A stretch of 64,000 nt of DNA from Asparagopsis taxiformis. Taxonomy: Eukaryota; Rhodophyta; Florideophyceae; Bonnemaisoniales; Bonnemaisoniaceae. The stretch's first letter is position 1; the number at the start of each line of letters is the position of its first letter. The translations under genes and the position numbers were made by a program. The stretch is taken from NCBI GenBank assembly GCA_030407315.1, contig JALQPE010000529.1:1-64000 (forward strand). Reading direction: 5' to 3'. The notes beneath the pieces are model-generated. The model was not told the origin of the DNA. It saw only the letters and a list, made by a program, of their open reading frames with translations, and searched no databases. Shown piece after piece: positions 20,699 through 30,690 of this stretch.

Positions 20699-21038
20699 TT
20701 CCCCGGATAAAGGGGTGCTCGCAGCCGCCCCAAAAGCCGCCTAGCTTGACAGCTGTAATTTTAACACATTACACATCAAGGACACTGCCTGCTTCACGCC
20801 ACCTCGTCAGGTTTCGAGAGCCCGACTCGGGCCCGTTCCGAACGGACACTCACATCTCGATTGCCTGTCTTGCATTCCAGCGGTCACGATAGGTGTGTAC
20901 CTAACAAAATTTCGGTTGTATTGTGTTATTATTTCCAGCGATTGGCGTTCACGACCATTCTTCAACGTGAAACATACCATCCACATCACTCCGTTACGTC
21001 AACGTCAGCCATCTCTTTTCCTTTCCAACTCAACAACC
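20699..21038. promoter_or_regulatory. Upstream region of the ParB-like gene
   Basis: About 340 bases between the R unit and the ATG. The frame of the downstream gene is open from about 20895 but without an ATG, so this is probably promoter and leader. A small hairpin, CCCCGGATAAAGGGG, lies at 20701-20715. Confidence 0.35.
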
Positions 21039-22826
21039 ATGGCGGGTACGCATTTCAGCAGTTTGTTTTCAACGGTTTGCGGCGATCAAGTGAGCGCGTC
21101 AGCGGAGTCGCGCGGTCTCAAGCGCGGCGTCGATGTCGACTTGTTTGCGGACGTGGACGGTGCGGCTGTGCATATTGGGACGGCTTCGGTGAGCACTGCT
21201 GGTGGCGATGTTGGCCTTCCGCGCACGCTGCACAACCACAAGCTGCCGGAAACCGAAGAGGCCGACTACATCGTCGTGCGCAACATTGCGACTAAGGACA
21301 AGTTCAAGGACCTCCCGTTCCCGTACATGTTTGATGGCGCCGAGGGACCGCCGGAGACGATGGGTGGAGCATACGCCGCGGCGTTTTACCCTTGGGATAC
21401 TCGGATGATGCGCCCCGCTGCGGAGGATGGCCCTAGCGACATTCGTACCCCTGCTGCAGCGTCAAACTTCAACGCAGCGACGAACCAGGCCAGCTCGGGA
21501 CGGATGCCCAGTACCGGTCCGGCAGGCGAAATCACTGGTTCGGGGGGTACGAAGCATCCAGCACGCTCCGTCCCGGTTTCGGGAGGCACGAAGCGCCCTG
21601 CTCGCTCTGCTAGAGCCTCCAGTGGAGGCACGAAGCACCCTGCTCGCTCCAACGTCACCGAAGCTACTACGCAGGACGTAACCGAGGTGGACGACGAACC
21701 GGAGGTGGCGGAGAGCATTCGTGAGCAGCAGGGGACGCAAATTACGGTGCCCAAGTTTGTGACGTCGGATTACGTCGGAGAAGGAGCGACTGTGTTGGTG
21801 AGGCAGCTAGTAGAACCGGCCGTGACCCTTCGGGATGTGAAAGAAGACCACGTGGAGGACCTGCGCAACAATATGTTGGCTGTGGGGTATGTGAGCTCTT
21901 CGCGTATCACTGTGACGGTGCTGAGGTCGCAGAACACGCATCTGCCCGCCGACACGCGTCTGTTCCAGAATGGCAAATTCCATGCCAATGCGAACGTGAC
22001 CGTGATCGACGGACTGCATCGTCTCAATGCTATGCATAGCATTGCCGATGACTTCACGCGCCTCACCCGTATGCACAGAACCAAGCTGCCACAGGACGCA
22101 AACCGCTTGCGCTGGGTTACTCAGCCTCTGGATGTGTACTACCTTCGCCGCAAGGACGACAGTGATCTTCAGCCTCATGAGATCATCCACAAGAGTGCAG
22201 AGTCGAACCATACGACTGGGACGCAACTGACGGAGCGCTCCCTGGTTCGAATCTTGTCGTCCATCCAGCAGTTCATCCGTACGATTGCTGTTGCAAATAA
22301 CGTGGAAAACGCTGGCGACTTGCGTGAGTCTGATGTCATCCGAACATTGTTCGAGGCGCAGTTCATGGGGATGATGAATTCAACGAACACGGCCCGGCGG
22401 TGGACGCGTTTGGCTATAGCAACGCTGAAGCATCCTGTTCTCGACGAAGTGTTGCATGAGCTGAACAATTCCGAGCGCCGCAACGAGATTGGGATAACGC
22501 ACCTGGACCACAAGATAGTGCGCGAGTTGCTGGAAGAAAACTTTGTCTTCGTCTTGCGTGGTCTTTCGGAGTACTTGAACCCTGCTCATGGTGGACGTCC
22601 GGATGGACGCTTTGATGTGAACGACTTCTATACATACGTCCGTCGCGTGACTGCAATAGCAAATTCTCTGTACGCAGCGTATGGGCGCCCAAAGAGTATT
22701 ATGCGCAAGTCATTTCTGTGCACAGAGATGGAAATTGGGTCGGTTAAGCAGCCGAAGGAGTTGCAATGGCATCTCACCAATGCCATTGCAATGTATAGAG
22801 GGGACGACCGGAGCAGTGAGGTTTGA
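21039..22826 (+). CDS. ParB/Srx-like domain protein (595 aa)
   Basis: The start is the first ATG in the frame and has a good eukaryotic context (CAACCATGG). Residues 165-206 hold three copies of a SGGTKHPARS-type repeat in a disordered stretch. The ParB/sulfiredoxin-like domain spans about 240-340 and ends in the family signature VIDGLHRLNAM (D324-G-L-H327-R328), which in ParB proteins binds CTP or forms the nuclease site. The C-terminal 250 residues look helical and are not recognised. ParB-fold proteins bind or cut DNA at specific sites, so a role in partition or transposition of this element is possible (inference). The TGA stop is immediately followed, in the same frame, by the ATG of the next gene. 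Confidence 0.7.
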   Translation: MAGTHFSSLFSTVCGDQVSASAESRGLKRGVDVDLFADVDGAAVHIGTASVSTAGGDVGLPRTLHNHKLPETEEADYIVVRNIATKDKFKDLPFPYMFDGAEGPPETMGGAYAAAFYPWDTRMMRPAAEDGPSDIRTPAAASNFNAATNQASSGRMPSTGPAGEITGSGGTKHPARSVPVSGGTKRPARSARASSGGTKHPARSNVTEATTQDVTEVDDEPEVAESIREQQGTQITVPKFVTSDYVGEGATVLVRQLVEPAVTLRDVKEDHVEDLRNNMLAVGYVSSSRITVTVLRSQNTHLPADTRLFQNGKFHANANVTVIDGLHRLNAMHSIADDFTRLTRMHRTKLPQDANRLRWVTQPLDVYYLRRKDDSDLQPHEIIHKSAESNHTTGTQLTERSLVRILSSIQQFIRTIAVANNVENAGDLRESDVIRTLFEAQFMGMMNSTNTARRWTRLAIATLKHPVLDEVLHELNNSERRNEIGITHLDHKIVRELLEENFVFVLRGLSEYLNPAHGGRPDGRFDVNDFYTYVRRVTAIANSLYAAYGRPKSIMRKSFLCTEMEIGSVKQPKELQWHLTNAIAMYRGDDRSSEV

Positions 22827-23393
22827 ATGCGACGGAGAACCACCCGTTTACAGGATTTGGAAACGAACTTGAAAGAGTTTTTCAATCCGACATTGAAGAA
22901 GAAGACTAAGGCTCGACGCAAACGCCGCCCTTCTGCTGCCAATGTGAGACTCACTCACAAGAAGCAGCGGAATGTCGAAGATGAGCCTGCTTCGCATGGC
23001 ATCCGCCGCCGCTCACAGCGACTTCGCTCGAGGGGAAGCACACGCGTCGAGGAAGAACAGCCGGTTGTGGTACAACAATCCGCCGGGGAAGAAGAGCAGG
23101 CCGTTGTTGATAAACCCACCGATCAACAACAAGCCACTGCTTCCGGTGATGAGGTTGACGAAGACTCCGCCCGTTCCCCCGATTCTGCCCTTGAGATTGT
23201 CCCCCAAGATAACCAACGTGCTGGTGCGACTCCCTCCAACCAAGAATCTGTCCATACCGCTTCGGACGAGGAAGACAAACAGGGTGCAGACGAGGGCCAA
23301 GTCGAAAGCAAGGGGGTCCGCGAAGTGACAATTACACTCACTGTTCCGGAAGGAGTCGAAGTCGATGAAGACGGTTACATCGTTCGTGACTCT
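22827..23393 (+). pseudogene. Oxygenase-like gene, piece 1 (residues 1-189)
   Basis: Basic then acidic low-complexity N-terminus, cut at the ACTCT target site of the first retrotransposon. The frame runs 12 bases into the LTR before stopping. The ATG directly follows the TGA of the ParB-like gene in the same frame. Confidence 0.8.
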
Positions 23394-24052
23394 TGTAGTA
23401 GGTAGAAAATCCGCAAAGCGGCAAAACCACCCTACAGGTGTCCCGAGCCTCGGTAGTGTGGTAGAGCAAGCGAATCTTGCGTCAACCGCCAATAGCGAGT
23501 ATACCCCGAAAGGTCTGCCGGTAATACCGGGTGAAGGTTGGGGGGTGCTCACGCACGAAGTGCGTATTGATGGAGCGAAAGACGTAACCCGTCGAGCTGT
23601 ATAGCTAAAGCTAATTCGTCCTAGAAGGATAGAAAAGAGCGATGCAAACACTGTTCAGTGGAGTCGTAAATTCCACGTGAGTTTACGTTACCTCTAAAGG
23701 TTAAGCACTCTGGCTAATCCAGAGGCATTTTATACTAAACTAAGTTACTGTAAACAGTTAGGGTAGGTAGACAGTTAGGAATAAATATCCTTATGTGCAC
23801 CAATCAGATCCCTGAATATGGCGACTGCGGGAGCCCGCGAGATCACCGACTGTTATTGTTACAGTGTAAAGTTAGCTGAGTCAGCTTAGTTAAAATTTGC
23901 CCCTTGTGGGGTCTTTAGTTGTCCCAATGGGTCCCTCTCCCTCACTGGTCTGAGGTACAGCGAGGCTGTTTCCATTGGTTATTCCCGAACCGGGGTCGTC
24001 CAATAGGATGTCGACACGACCCCACCAGGGCAGACCACTCCGTGGTATGACA
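23394..24052 (-). repeat. Chromovirus 1, 3' LTR
   Basis: 659 bases, TGTAGTAGG...TATGACA on the + strand. It is nearly identical to 32732-33390; differences seen are near 23770, 23786 and 23971. Confidence 0.95.
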
Positions 24053-24066
24053 TCGCCCCCTCCTAA
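24053..24066 (-). promoter_or_regulatory. Polypurine tract of chromovirus 1
   Basis: On the - strand TTAGGAGGGGGCGA directly abuts the 3' LTR, as expected of the plus-strand primer for reverse transcription. Confidence 0.8.
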
Positions 24067-24516
24067 GCCAATTGTCGTCCCGACAATTAAAATTTCAAAA
24101 ATCCGTTGATTTTAAATTCCCAAATAATTTCCACCGCCGTGGCCGGCCAGCCGGGTAAAAATTTTGCGCGCCAAAAATTGGCTGTTATATTTACCCGTGC
24201 ACACGGTTCCACCCCGAGCCTCGCTCATCCATCTGACTCACGACCCTTCGGGTTTCTTCATCCTCTTCACCGGCACTGCCGTGTTTTCCAGCCCGCCGTT
24301 CCGGATTGCGAAGCGATCGGCTGCCTGGCGATTTGAATTCCGTACCTTTCGGTAGCTTGCTTGCGTGATACGCGACCTTTCTTGCGTTAAGGGTAACACC
24401 CGCTTTTGCGTATTTTAGGTGTCCCTTCGGGTTTCAAGAAAAAGGCTCACGCCTGCTGCGACCGTACGGCTTGTCCGTTGATTTCTTCTTTGGCGATCAC
24501 TAACACCAGTGGAGTG

Positions 24517-24523
24517 TATATAA
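24517..24523 (+). promoter_or_regulatory. TATA box upstream of an antisense frame
   Basis: TATATAA in the context GTGTATATAAGGGCGG. A start site 25-30 bases downstream would fall near 24545, just before the ATG at 24575. It is oriented opposite to the retroelement genes. Confidence 0.45.
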
Positions 24524-24541
24524 GGGCGGAAGATAATCAGC

Positions 24542-25039
24542 ATGGCTGCACCCGGTAACAGCCCACAAGGCAACATGCCTCCTCGTTCAACCCGGGCGTC
24601 TTCTCGCCGACCAACAACACGCCACCAGGCGTCGCGCGCGAATGCGACTCCGGCTACGCCGTCAACAAACCCTTCGGCATCTGCCGCTGCAGCCCCTGCT
24701 TCTTCTGCGCAGCCGCCGGCTACCGGTTCTCAAGTCCCGCCCTCTTCAGGGAATGTTCAAGCACAGGCTAAGTCGCCTTCATCCACTCGCCGTTCCACGG
24801 AACCCTCGCCGAAGGGGACGCCTCTCAAGGCCAAGTCAAGTCATCCGGCTACGCCGTCGAAGGCAATTGCTTCTGCCAGTGACCCTCGCCCGGAGGTAGA
24901 AGAAGTGGAAGTCCAACGGAACACTCCGCGTTCGCCGCCAATCGACAAGCAGGGTTCTCCCCGTTCGCCTCGCCAGACGCCGGACCCGGAAGAGATTGCG
25001 GAGGCAATAGCCGATGATCAGCAGTGCTGCAAGTCTTGA
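24542..25039 (+). CDS. Antisense Ser/Pro/Ala-rich ORF in chromovirus 1
   Basis: A 165-codon frame on the strand opposite gag-pol, in the 1.9-kb region between the pol stop and the 3' LTR. The product is disordered (Ser, Pro, Ala, Thr, Arg rich) with no domain and an acidic C-terminus. A second in-frame ATG at 24575 fits the preceding TATA box better. Antisense genes in this position are known in some plant Ty3/gypsy elements such as Grande. No similarity to those is claimed, and it may be an untranslated or captured sequence. Confidence 0.4.
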   Translation: MAAPGNSPQGNMPPRSTRASSRRPTTRHQASRANATPATPSTNPSASAAAAPASSAQPPATGSQVPPSSGNVQAQAKSPSSTRRSTEPSPKGTPLKAKSSHPATPSKAIASASDPRPEVEEVEVQRNTPRSPPIDKQGSPRSPRQTPDPEEIAEAIADDQQCCKS

Positions 25040-25970
25040 TAGTAAATACCGCTGTGCGGGAAGTTAATTGGCATGTAGAGGATCGGTTTGATGTTCCTTT
25101 TCAGTTGACTGTTAAGTGCTGCACCTTTGCATCGCTGATGCGTACCACATTGTGGTCTGAAGAAGGTAGTCTTCTCCCGTTTCCGCTTTGGAAGAAGCCC
25201 AAATAACGTGCAATAGCCAGAATTTGGATACCTGTGCGTATCAAAGACAAATAAAACATTGGTCCGAGCGGTCCAAATATAGGACCACGTGGTCCAGATG
25301 TGGTCCGAATGGGTTCGACATGGGCCGCCTGGTCCTTGGGTAGACGCCGGCGGCGTTGGGCATGAGATCTGATGCCAGCGATGCTGCGGTTCCATGGTGT
25401 GCATTGCACTTGAGTTGATCAACGCGCCGCTGCGTTCCACCGCCGTCGAGGCACAAGAAAATCAAAATTTTAGAATTTCTGGCCTTCGGCCTCTAGCCAA
25501 ATTTTGGCGCCGGCGGCCGAATAAAATTTTCCAATTTCTCGCCGGCATCGGCTGATCAAAAAATTGCAATTTTTGGCTCCCGGCCAGCGGTGATCATGCA
25601 ACCATATTTTGGCGTGTGCGCGTTCCGCGTGAGCACCCTTCGGGTTTCGACCTTTCACTGCGTCGCAGTTCCTTACCCATGGCGTATTCCTCCTCGTGGA
25701 GAATCTGTACTCACAGACTTTCCGGTATTTGCCGATGATCCTTCACCATCCACCCTATTGGGTATGCAACATTTGACCGGAAACGGCTTGTCCTTGAGCG
25801 CTGCGACGTGCGTAAGAGGGAAAACCATCTGTGAAGATTGCTGCCCTGCAGACATGGTACCTTACCAGGTTTACATTGTGGTCCCCAGCTGTGGCGCTGC
25901 AACCACTAGCCGTTCTACTTGACGCTTCTGCGTACAATCAGCGTAGCTGTGGGGCAACCCTATATCTTCA
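25040..25970. other. Chromovirus 1 region downstream of pol
   Basis: Non-coding in appearance. It includes a cluster of GGTCC words (25260-25345) and A/T palindromic blocks (AAATTTT, AGAATTTCTGG) near 25465-25580 that resemble pieces of the R/PAL repeats. No gene was recognised. Confidence 0.4.
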
Positions 25971-25971
25971 C

Positions 25972-28900
25972 TTATCGGCGCTTCTTAGCCGTTCGTCTTT
26001 TAGACGTTTTCTTAGCCGCTTGGCGGTTCCGCTTATGGAAGTATCGGGAGATTTGTTCGTCAGGCACGTTGTGCCGTTGCGTCCATGTGGGGTCACGGTA
26101 CCCGTACCACCTTACGAGGAACCACTCCTCATTATCGTCGTCGACCACATGGTCGATCAAGTCGTCTATGGCGAATTCCTGTTCCTCAGGTGGTTCCAGG
26201 TTCTGGGAGATAGCTCCCTGTTCGGTTGGAACATCTTGACTCGACGAGCGTCGTCTTCTTCCGGTGTTAGCCGTGTCACCCGTAGGGTTAAGCGGCTCAG
26301 CCGAAGTGGCTTCTTGGGATATTTCCATGCCGTGTGGTCGGCTTATTCTTCTTTGTCGTCGAGGGCGACTATTCTTCTTCGGGCTTGTTCCGGTTGGTTC
26401 CTTCTGGGTTGATCGGCGCAGCCGGGAGAACGTCTTGTTGGCGTCTTGGGAAGCAGGTTCCTGCATTATGTCAAGAGTTTCATCCTCGGGGAGGTCAAGT
26501 TGAGTGGACATCGGCTGTGAAGCAGCATTATCCTGACGATGAATATCGGCCTGGGCCCCCTCCTTAAAGACGGTTCGTCTCGGACCGATACTCGGTATGT
26601 CGGTTAAAGGTTCACCCTCAACCGCGGAGCGGGATGACAAAGGCTTGGTTACAGGGTGACCTGGGGGTTGCTCGGTTGGAAGAGGTACGCGCTGAGGGCT
26701 TGATGCATCACGATGTAGGCACTCTTCCGCCATACTCGGCACCGTGTTGGCGGTTTGGTCGTCGGTTCCCACCGCAGGTGCGGATGCTCCGTTAGAAGTT
26801 AACCGTGAGTGCGGTGTTTCCTGTTCAGGTTGTGGCGCATACGTCACGCGGTCGTGGCTAACTTGTTCGACAAGTCCATCCCGTTCTATGTAAACGGTTC
26901 GCCTACCGGCTTTCGCGACCTTGAAAGGTCCTTGCGCCAGTGGCGTTAACTTGTTTCGTTCCCGTACCTCGGGGTTGTCAAGGTAGACGTAGTCGCCCTC
27001 CTGGAGGAGTCGTTTGGTCTTCCGGACTCTCCGGTCAAAGTCTCGCTTATAACGCGCTTGTGTGGCGTGTAGCCTTTGACCGGCCTTCTCAATTGCTTGA
27101 GCAATCCGTTGCAGGAAGTCCTGTTTCAAGAAAGCGTCCGGTTTTTGCCGTGTTCTTGTCGAGTGATGAAGGGAATAAGGGGGTGGTGGTCTACTTAGGA
27201 TAAGGTCAAAGGGTGTCGTCCCTGTCGTGCGATGCACGTGCGTATTGTACGCGTACGTCAACGCTGGTGCGTACACGTCCCAGTCATTCTGGTTTTCGTT
27301 TACGTAGTTGCGTAACATGTTCAACAACGTACGGTTATACCGTTCCACCTGACCGTTGGTCTGTGGGTGGTAGGTCGTTGTGAACAAGTTCTTTGTTCCA
27401 AGTTGCAGGCAAACAGCCTGGAAAAGTTTGGAAGCAAACTGAGGTCCGTTATCGGAGAGCAACGTCCTAGGGGGACCGTACTTGAAAATCCAGTGGGTGC
27501 AGAAGGCGACAGCCACATGGTAAGCAGTGATACTGCGTAATGGTACAACCTGTGTAAGCTTCGTGAAGCGACAGGTAATTACTAAGAGGTGAAGGTTACC
27601 CTTCTTTGTTTTAGGCAGAGGGCCTAATAAGTCTATAGAGACTTCTTCCAGCGGTGCTGAAGCTGGGAACAGTTTCAAGGTATTAGCATGCCTACGCAAC
27701 TTGAGTCGGTTCCTGGCGCAAGCCTGACAACGTTCAACCGTAGCGGTGATATCCGCGGCCATGGCCGGCCAGTAGTACGAGAGACGCATGGTCTCATACA
27801 TACGGTTTTGTCCGGGGTGACCCGCGAGTACATCGTGATGACACATCTTCAACAGGCGGGGCCTGAGTGTTCTTGGTACAACCACTTGGTGGGAATTGTC
27901 AAGGGTGGATTTACGTCGCAAGACACCTTTGTCATCTTCGAAGAAGACAGTGTCAGACTTCTGACTTGTCAACACTTGTTGACAAAAGTCATCAGAGCGT
28001 TGCTCCTCGATCCACTCGTTGAGTGTGATTGGTTCGGAACCTTCTGTCTGAGGATGTGTCGTCATGACAGCTTGGTTTTCCTCCATCAGGGGGGTGTCAG
28101 CGGAAGTTCGCGCGATGAGTAGATCAAAGAACCACGGGTTCATCTCTTCGGTAACAGGTATTTCCTGGTGAAGGTCATACGCGAAGAGCGTGGGTATTTC
28201 GTCATCCACTGGATGGGGGTCTGCCCCTTCCGTTTCGACACGCGATAACGCGTCTGGTACCTGATGAACCCTGCCAGGACGATAGACTATGGTGTAGTCA
28301 AACTCCGACAGACGGAGTCGCCAACGACACAGGCGCCCTGACGGGTCTGTGATATTCATCAACCAACGCAACGCGTTATGATCGGACCTCACCACGAACT
28401 TCGTTTGTTCAAGGTACGGCCTAAGGGTAGTGACTGCCCATACTACGGCGAGACACTCGCGCTCCGTCGGAGAATATCCCCGTTCTGGTTTGGTCAAGGT
28501 CCGCGACCAATATCCTACAGGACGATAGTCGTCGTCATCCTGCTGTTGCAACAGCGCACACCCTATCTGATACGCAGAGGCGTCTGTATCTACGATGTAG
28601 GGTTTACCCACCCTGGGCAAAGCCAGTATCGGTGGTTGCACCAGAGATTCTTTAAGTTTATCGAACGCGTGGCGTTGTTCCGCCGTTGGAGGACTTGAAC
28701 CGAAGCTCGGTAGTTTGTCTTTGGTCAACATCGCGTTGAGGGGGTGGGAGATATCCGCATACCCTTTGACGAAACGGCGGAAGACACCGCAGCTCCCCAG
28801 GAAGGAACGCATTTGCGTGGGGGTGGTTGGAAAAGTTGCTTTCGCGATAGCATCCGTCGCAGTTTGGGCGACCGCCAGCTTACCTGGCATAACAACATGT

Positions 28901-30690
28901 CCGAGGTAGTCTACCTTAGATTCGAAGAAGTGGCACTTGGCCAGCTTGAGGGTTACCCCTGCAGTCTTCAACAGTGTGAGTACCTGATCCACTTGGTGGA
29001 GGTGTTCTTCCTCAGTACGTGAGAAGACGATGACGTCGTCAAGATAGATGAGGCATGTTTGCCAGCGTACGCTGCTTAGGATAATGTCAATCGCTCGTTG
29101 GAACGTGGCTGGTGCATTCTTCAGCCCGAAGGGCAGTCGTTTAAACCGATACGTTCCAAGATGCGACGTGAAAGCCGTCTTATCCCGATCCTCGGAGGCA
29201 ACGGGTATTTGCCAATAGCCTGAGTTGCAATCAAGCGTGGTGAACACGCGTGCATCTCCTAAGGAGTCTATGCAATCGTCCATACGGGGTAACGGATAAG
29301 CATCCGAGATGGTGATGTCGTTGAGACGTCGGTAGTCAACGCAGAAGCGTAATTTACCATCCTTCTTGGGTACCAAGACCACGGGGCTAGCCCATTCGGA
29401 GTTCGAGGGTTCGATGACTCCTTTCTCTAGCATGGAGATGATCTCCTTACTTGCTAGCTCCCTTCTCAAGGGTCCCATTCGGTATGGTTGTTGTCGACGT
29501 GGTCGACTTCCTTCGATTATATCAATCCGATGCTCGGTTCCTTTAATGTCTCCAAGAGACCCGTCCCACATGGACTCATGTTGCGATAGCATCGCTATAA
29601 TTTTCTCCTTCAACTGTGGTTGTTGAAGGTGCTCCAAGGATACATCCTCCCGCCATTGCGGATTCTCTTTCTCCTTGGTTCCCGTCATCGGGTTGGTTAG
29701 ACTGATGATACGGTTTGAGCCGGAAGAGGATAACTCACTAGGGAGCTTTTGATCGGCTGGGCCGGGTGCTCGACGGGCAATACCGACAACCGTCCCCTTC
29801 GGGAGGTATCTTTCGGTCGAACCAAAATTGGTGAGAATGACAGTGAAGACTGTACGAGGAATGATTTCAGCAATGCCGTTCGGCATTGAGATCCGCTGTC
29901 GGTGGAATAGTTTTTCCTTGGCCTCAAGGAGGCTTAGTCCGCCCCCAGCACAGACAACCGATGCGGTTAATTGACTCATGGGGGGAATTGTGATTTCTCT
30001 TGCTAGCCGGATCCGGTTTGACTGGTGGTCCAGATCAGTACCCTGCGAAGGGTTTGGTGCATGTACATAGCAAGAAGAAGAGTTGTTCAATTTACTCACG
30101 TTTTGCATCAGCAGGATGGCGATCGATCCACCATCGTGTACATCAATGCGCTGAGCGCGGCATCGAATTGCATCTACATGTGAGTTCATGATACTTGTTC
30201 CCAGGATAACTGGTACTGCCAGCTTAGGTGCTACAAAGAATTCTGCGTCCAGAACCTTACGTCCTAGCTGTATTAGCAGCTTGATTCTTCCTGTTATCCT
30301 GAGAGGATTACCATTGGCGTCTGCCAGTTGAGGGATGTTCCCGGTTTGCGCGGCATAGGTCTTCCATCCTTTGGGTAAGGTTGATTCTTGGACGACAGAA
30401 GGGCCTGAACCTGTGTCCATAACCATACGCATAGGCGTTAGAAGTGTCTCGGATATTCCGATGGAACCTAAAACCACGTAGTGGGCTGCCTTCAAAAGAC
30501 ATGCAGCCTTTGGCTGAGAGGGGAGGGGATAAGGGATATCCCCGGTTGGTGTCTGGGTAGGACGGTTCAACCGCGTTGGTATCTCCGTTCCACCCTGTGG
30601 AGGTGTGGATGGTGAGATGCCCACCTTACAGCTAAGCTGTTCCACCTCCTGGCGGGAGCGCGACACCTCACTCCCCCCGGTTAGTTTTCC
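25972..30690 (-). CDS. pol: Chromovirus 1 pol polyprotein (intact)
   Basis: An open frame of over 1560 codons. Numbered from position 30666, the order is: aspartic protease with DTGSG at 84-88; reverse transcriptase with catalytic YLDD at 541-544; RNase H (DTDASAY); integrase with an HHCC zinc-binding region (HHDVLAGHPGQ...CQACARN); a DDE core (D near 1010, SDNGPQF near 1070, E in NGQVERYNRT near 1108); and a chromodomain at about 1495-1550 (WFLVRWYGYRDPTW). There is no ATG near the gag junction. The frame is -1 relative to gag and overlaps its end, so expression by -1 frameshifting as Gag-Pol is likely. The chromodomain is expected to guide integration to marked chromatin. Confidence 0.95.
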   Translation of the reverse strand, partial: GKLTGGSEVSRSRQEVEQLSCKVGISPSTPPQGGTEIPTRLNRPTQTPTGDIPYPLPSQPKAACLLKAAHYVVLGSIGISETLLTPMRMVMDTGSGPSVVQESTLPKGWKTYAAQTGNIPQLADANGNPLRITGRIKLLIQLGRKVLDAEFFVAPKLAVPVILGTSIMNSHVDAIRCRAQRIDVHDGGSIAILLMQNVSKLNNSSSCYVHAPNPSQGTDLDHQSNRIRLAREITIPPMSQLTASVVCAGGGLSLLEAKEKLFHRQRISMPNGIAEIIPRTVFTVILTNFGSTERYLPKGTVVGIARRAPGPADQKLPSELSSSGSNRIISLTNPMTGTKEKENPQWREDVSLEHLQQPQLKEKIIAMLSQHESMWDGSLGDIKGTEHRIDIIEGSRPRRQQPYRMGPLRRELASKEIISMLEKGVIEPSNSEWASPVVLVPKKDGKLRFCVDYRRLNDITISDAYPLPRMDDCIDSLGDARVFTTLDCNSGYWQIPVASEDRDKTAFTSHLGTYRFKRLPFGLKNAPATFQRAIDIILSSVRWQTCLIYLDDVIVFSRTEEEHLHQVDQVLTLLKTAGVTLKLAKCHFFESKVDYLGHVVMPGKLAVAQTATDAIAKATFPTTPTQMRSFLGSCGVFRRFVKGYADISHPLNAMLTKDKLPSFGSSPPTAEQRHAFDKLKESLVQPPILALPRVGKPYIVDTDASAYQIGCALLQQQDDDDYRPVGYWSRTLTKPERGYSPTERECLAVVWAVTTLRPYLEQTKFVVRSDHNALRWLMNITDPSGRLCRWRLRLSEFDYTIVYRPGRVHQVPDALSRVETEGADPHPVDDEIPTLFAYDLHQEIPVTEEMNPWFFDLLIARTSADTPLMEENQAVMTTHPQTEGSEPITLNEWIEEQRSDDFCQQVLTSQKSDTVFFEDDKGVLRRKSTLDNSHQVVVPRTLRPRLLKMCHHDVLAGHPGQNRMYETMRLSYYWPAMAADITATVERCQACARNRLKLRRHANTLKLFPASAPLEEVSIDLLGPLPKTKKGNLHLLVITCRFTKLTQVVPLRSITAYHVAVAFCTHWIFKYGPPRTLLSDNGPQFASKLFQAVCLQLGTKNLFTTTYHPQTNGQVERYNRTLLNMLRNYVNENQNDWDVYAPALTYAYNTHVHRTTGTTPFDLILSRPPPPYSLHHSTRTRQKPDAFLKQDFLQRIAQAIEKAGQRLHATQARYKRDFDRRVRKTKRLLQEGDYVYLDNPEVRERNKLTPLAQGPFKVAKAGRRTVYIERDGLVEQVSHDRVTYAPQPEQETPHSRLTSNGASAPAVGTDDQTANTVPSMAEECLHRDASSPQRVPLPTEQPPGHPVTKPLSSRSAVEGEPLTDIPSIGPRRTVFKEGAQADIHRQDNAASQPMSTQLDLPEDETLDIMQEPASQDANKTFSRLRRSTQKEPTGTSPKKNSRPRRQRRISRPHGMEISQEATSAEPLNPTGDTANTGRRRRSSSQDVPTEQGAISQNLEPPEEQEFAIDDLIDHVVDDDNEEWFLVRWYGYRDPTWTQRHNVPDEQISRYFHKRNRQAAKKTSKRRTAKKRR

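Noticed and set aside
20895..21038. Upstream extension of the ParB-like protein
   Set aside because: The frame is open but begins with GTG and lacks an ATG; the ATG at 21039 has a good context.
22820..22852. 33-base GT...AG intron joining ParB-like and oxygenase genes
   Set aside because: Frame-compatible but far shorter than introns in nearly all eukaryotes, and no other introns are seen; kept only as an alternative in the findings.
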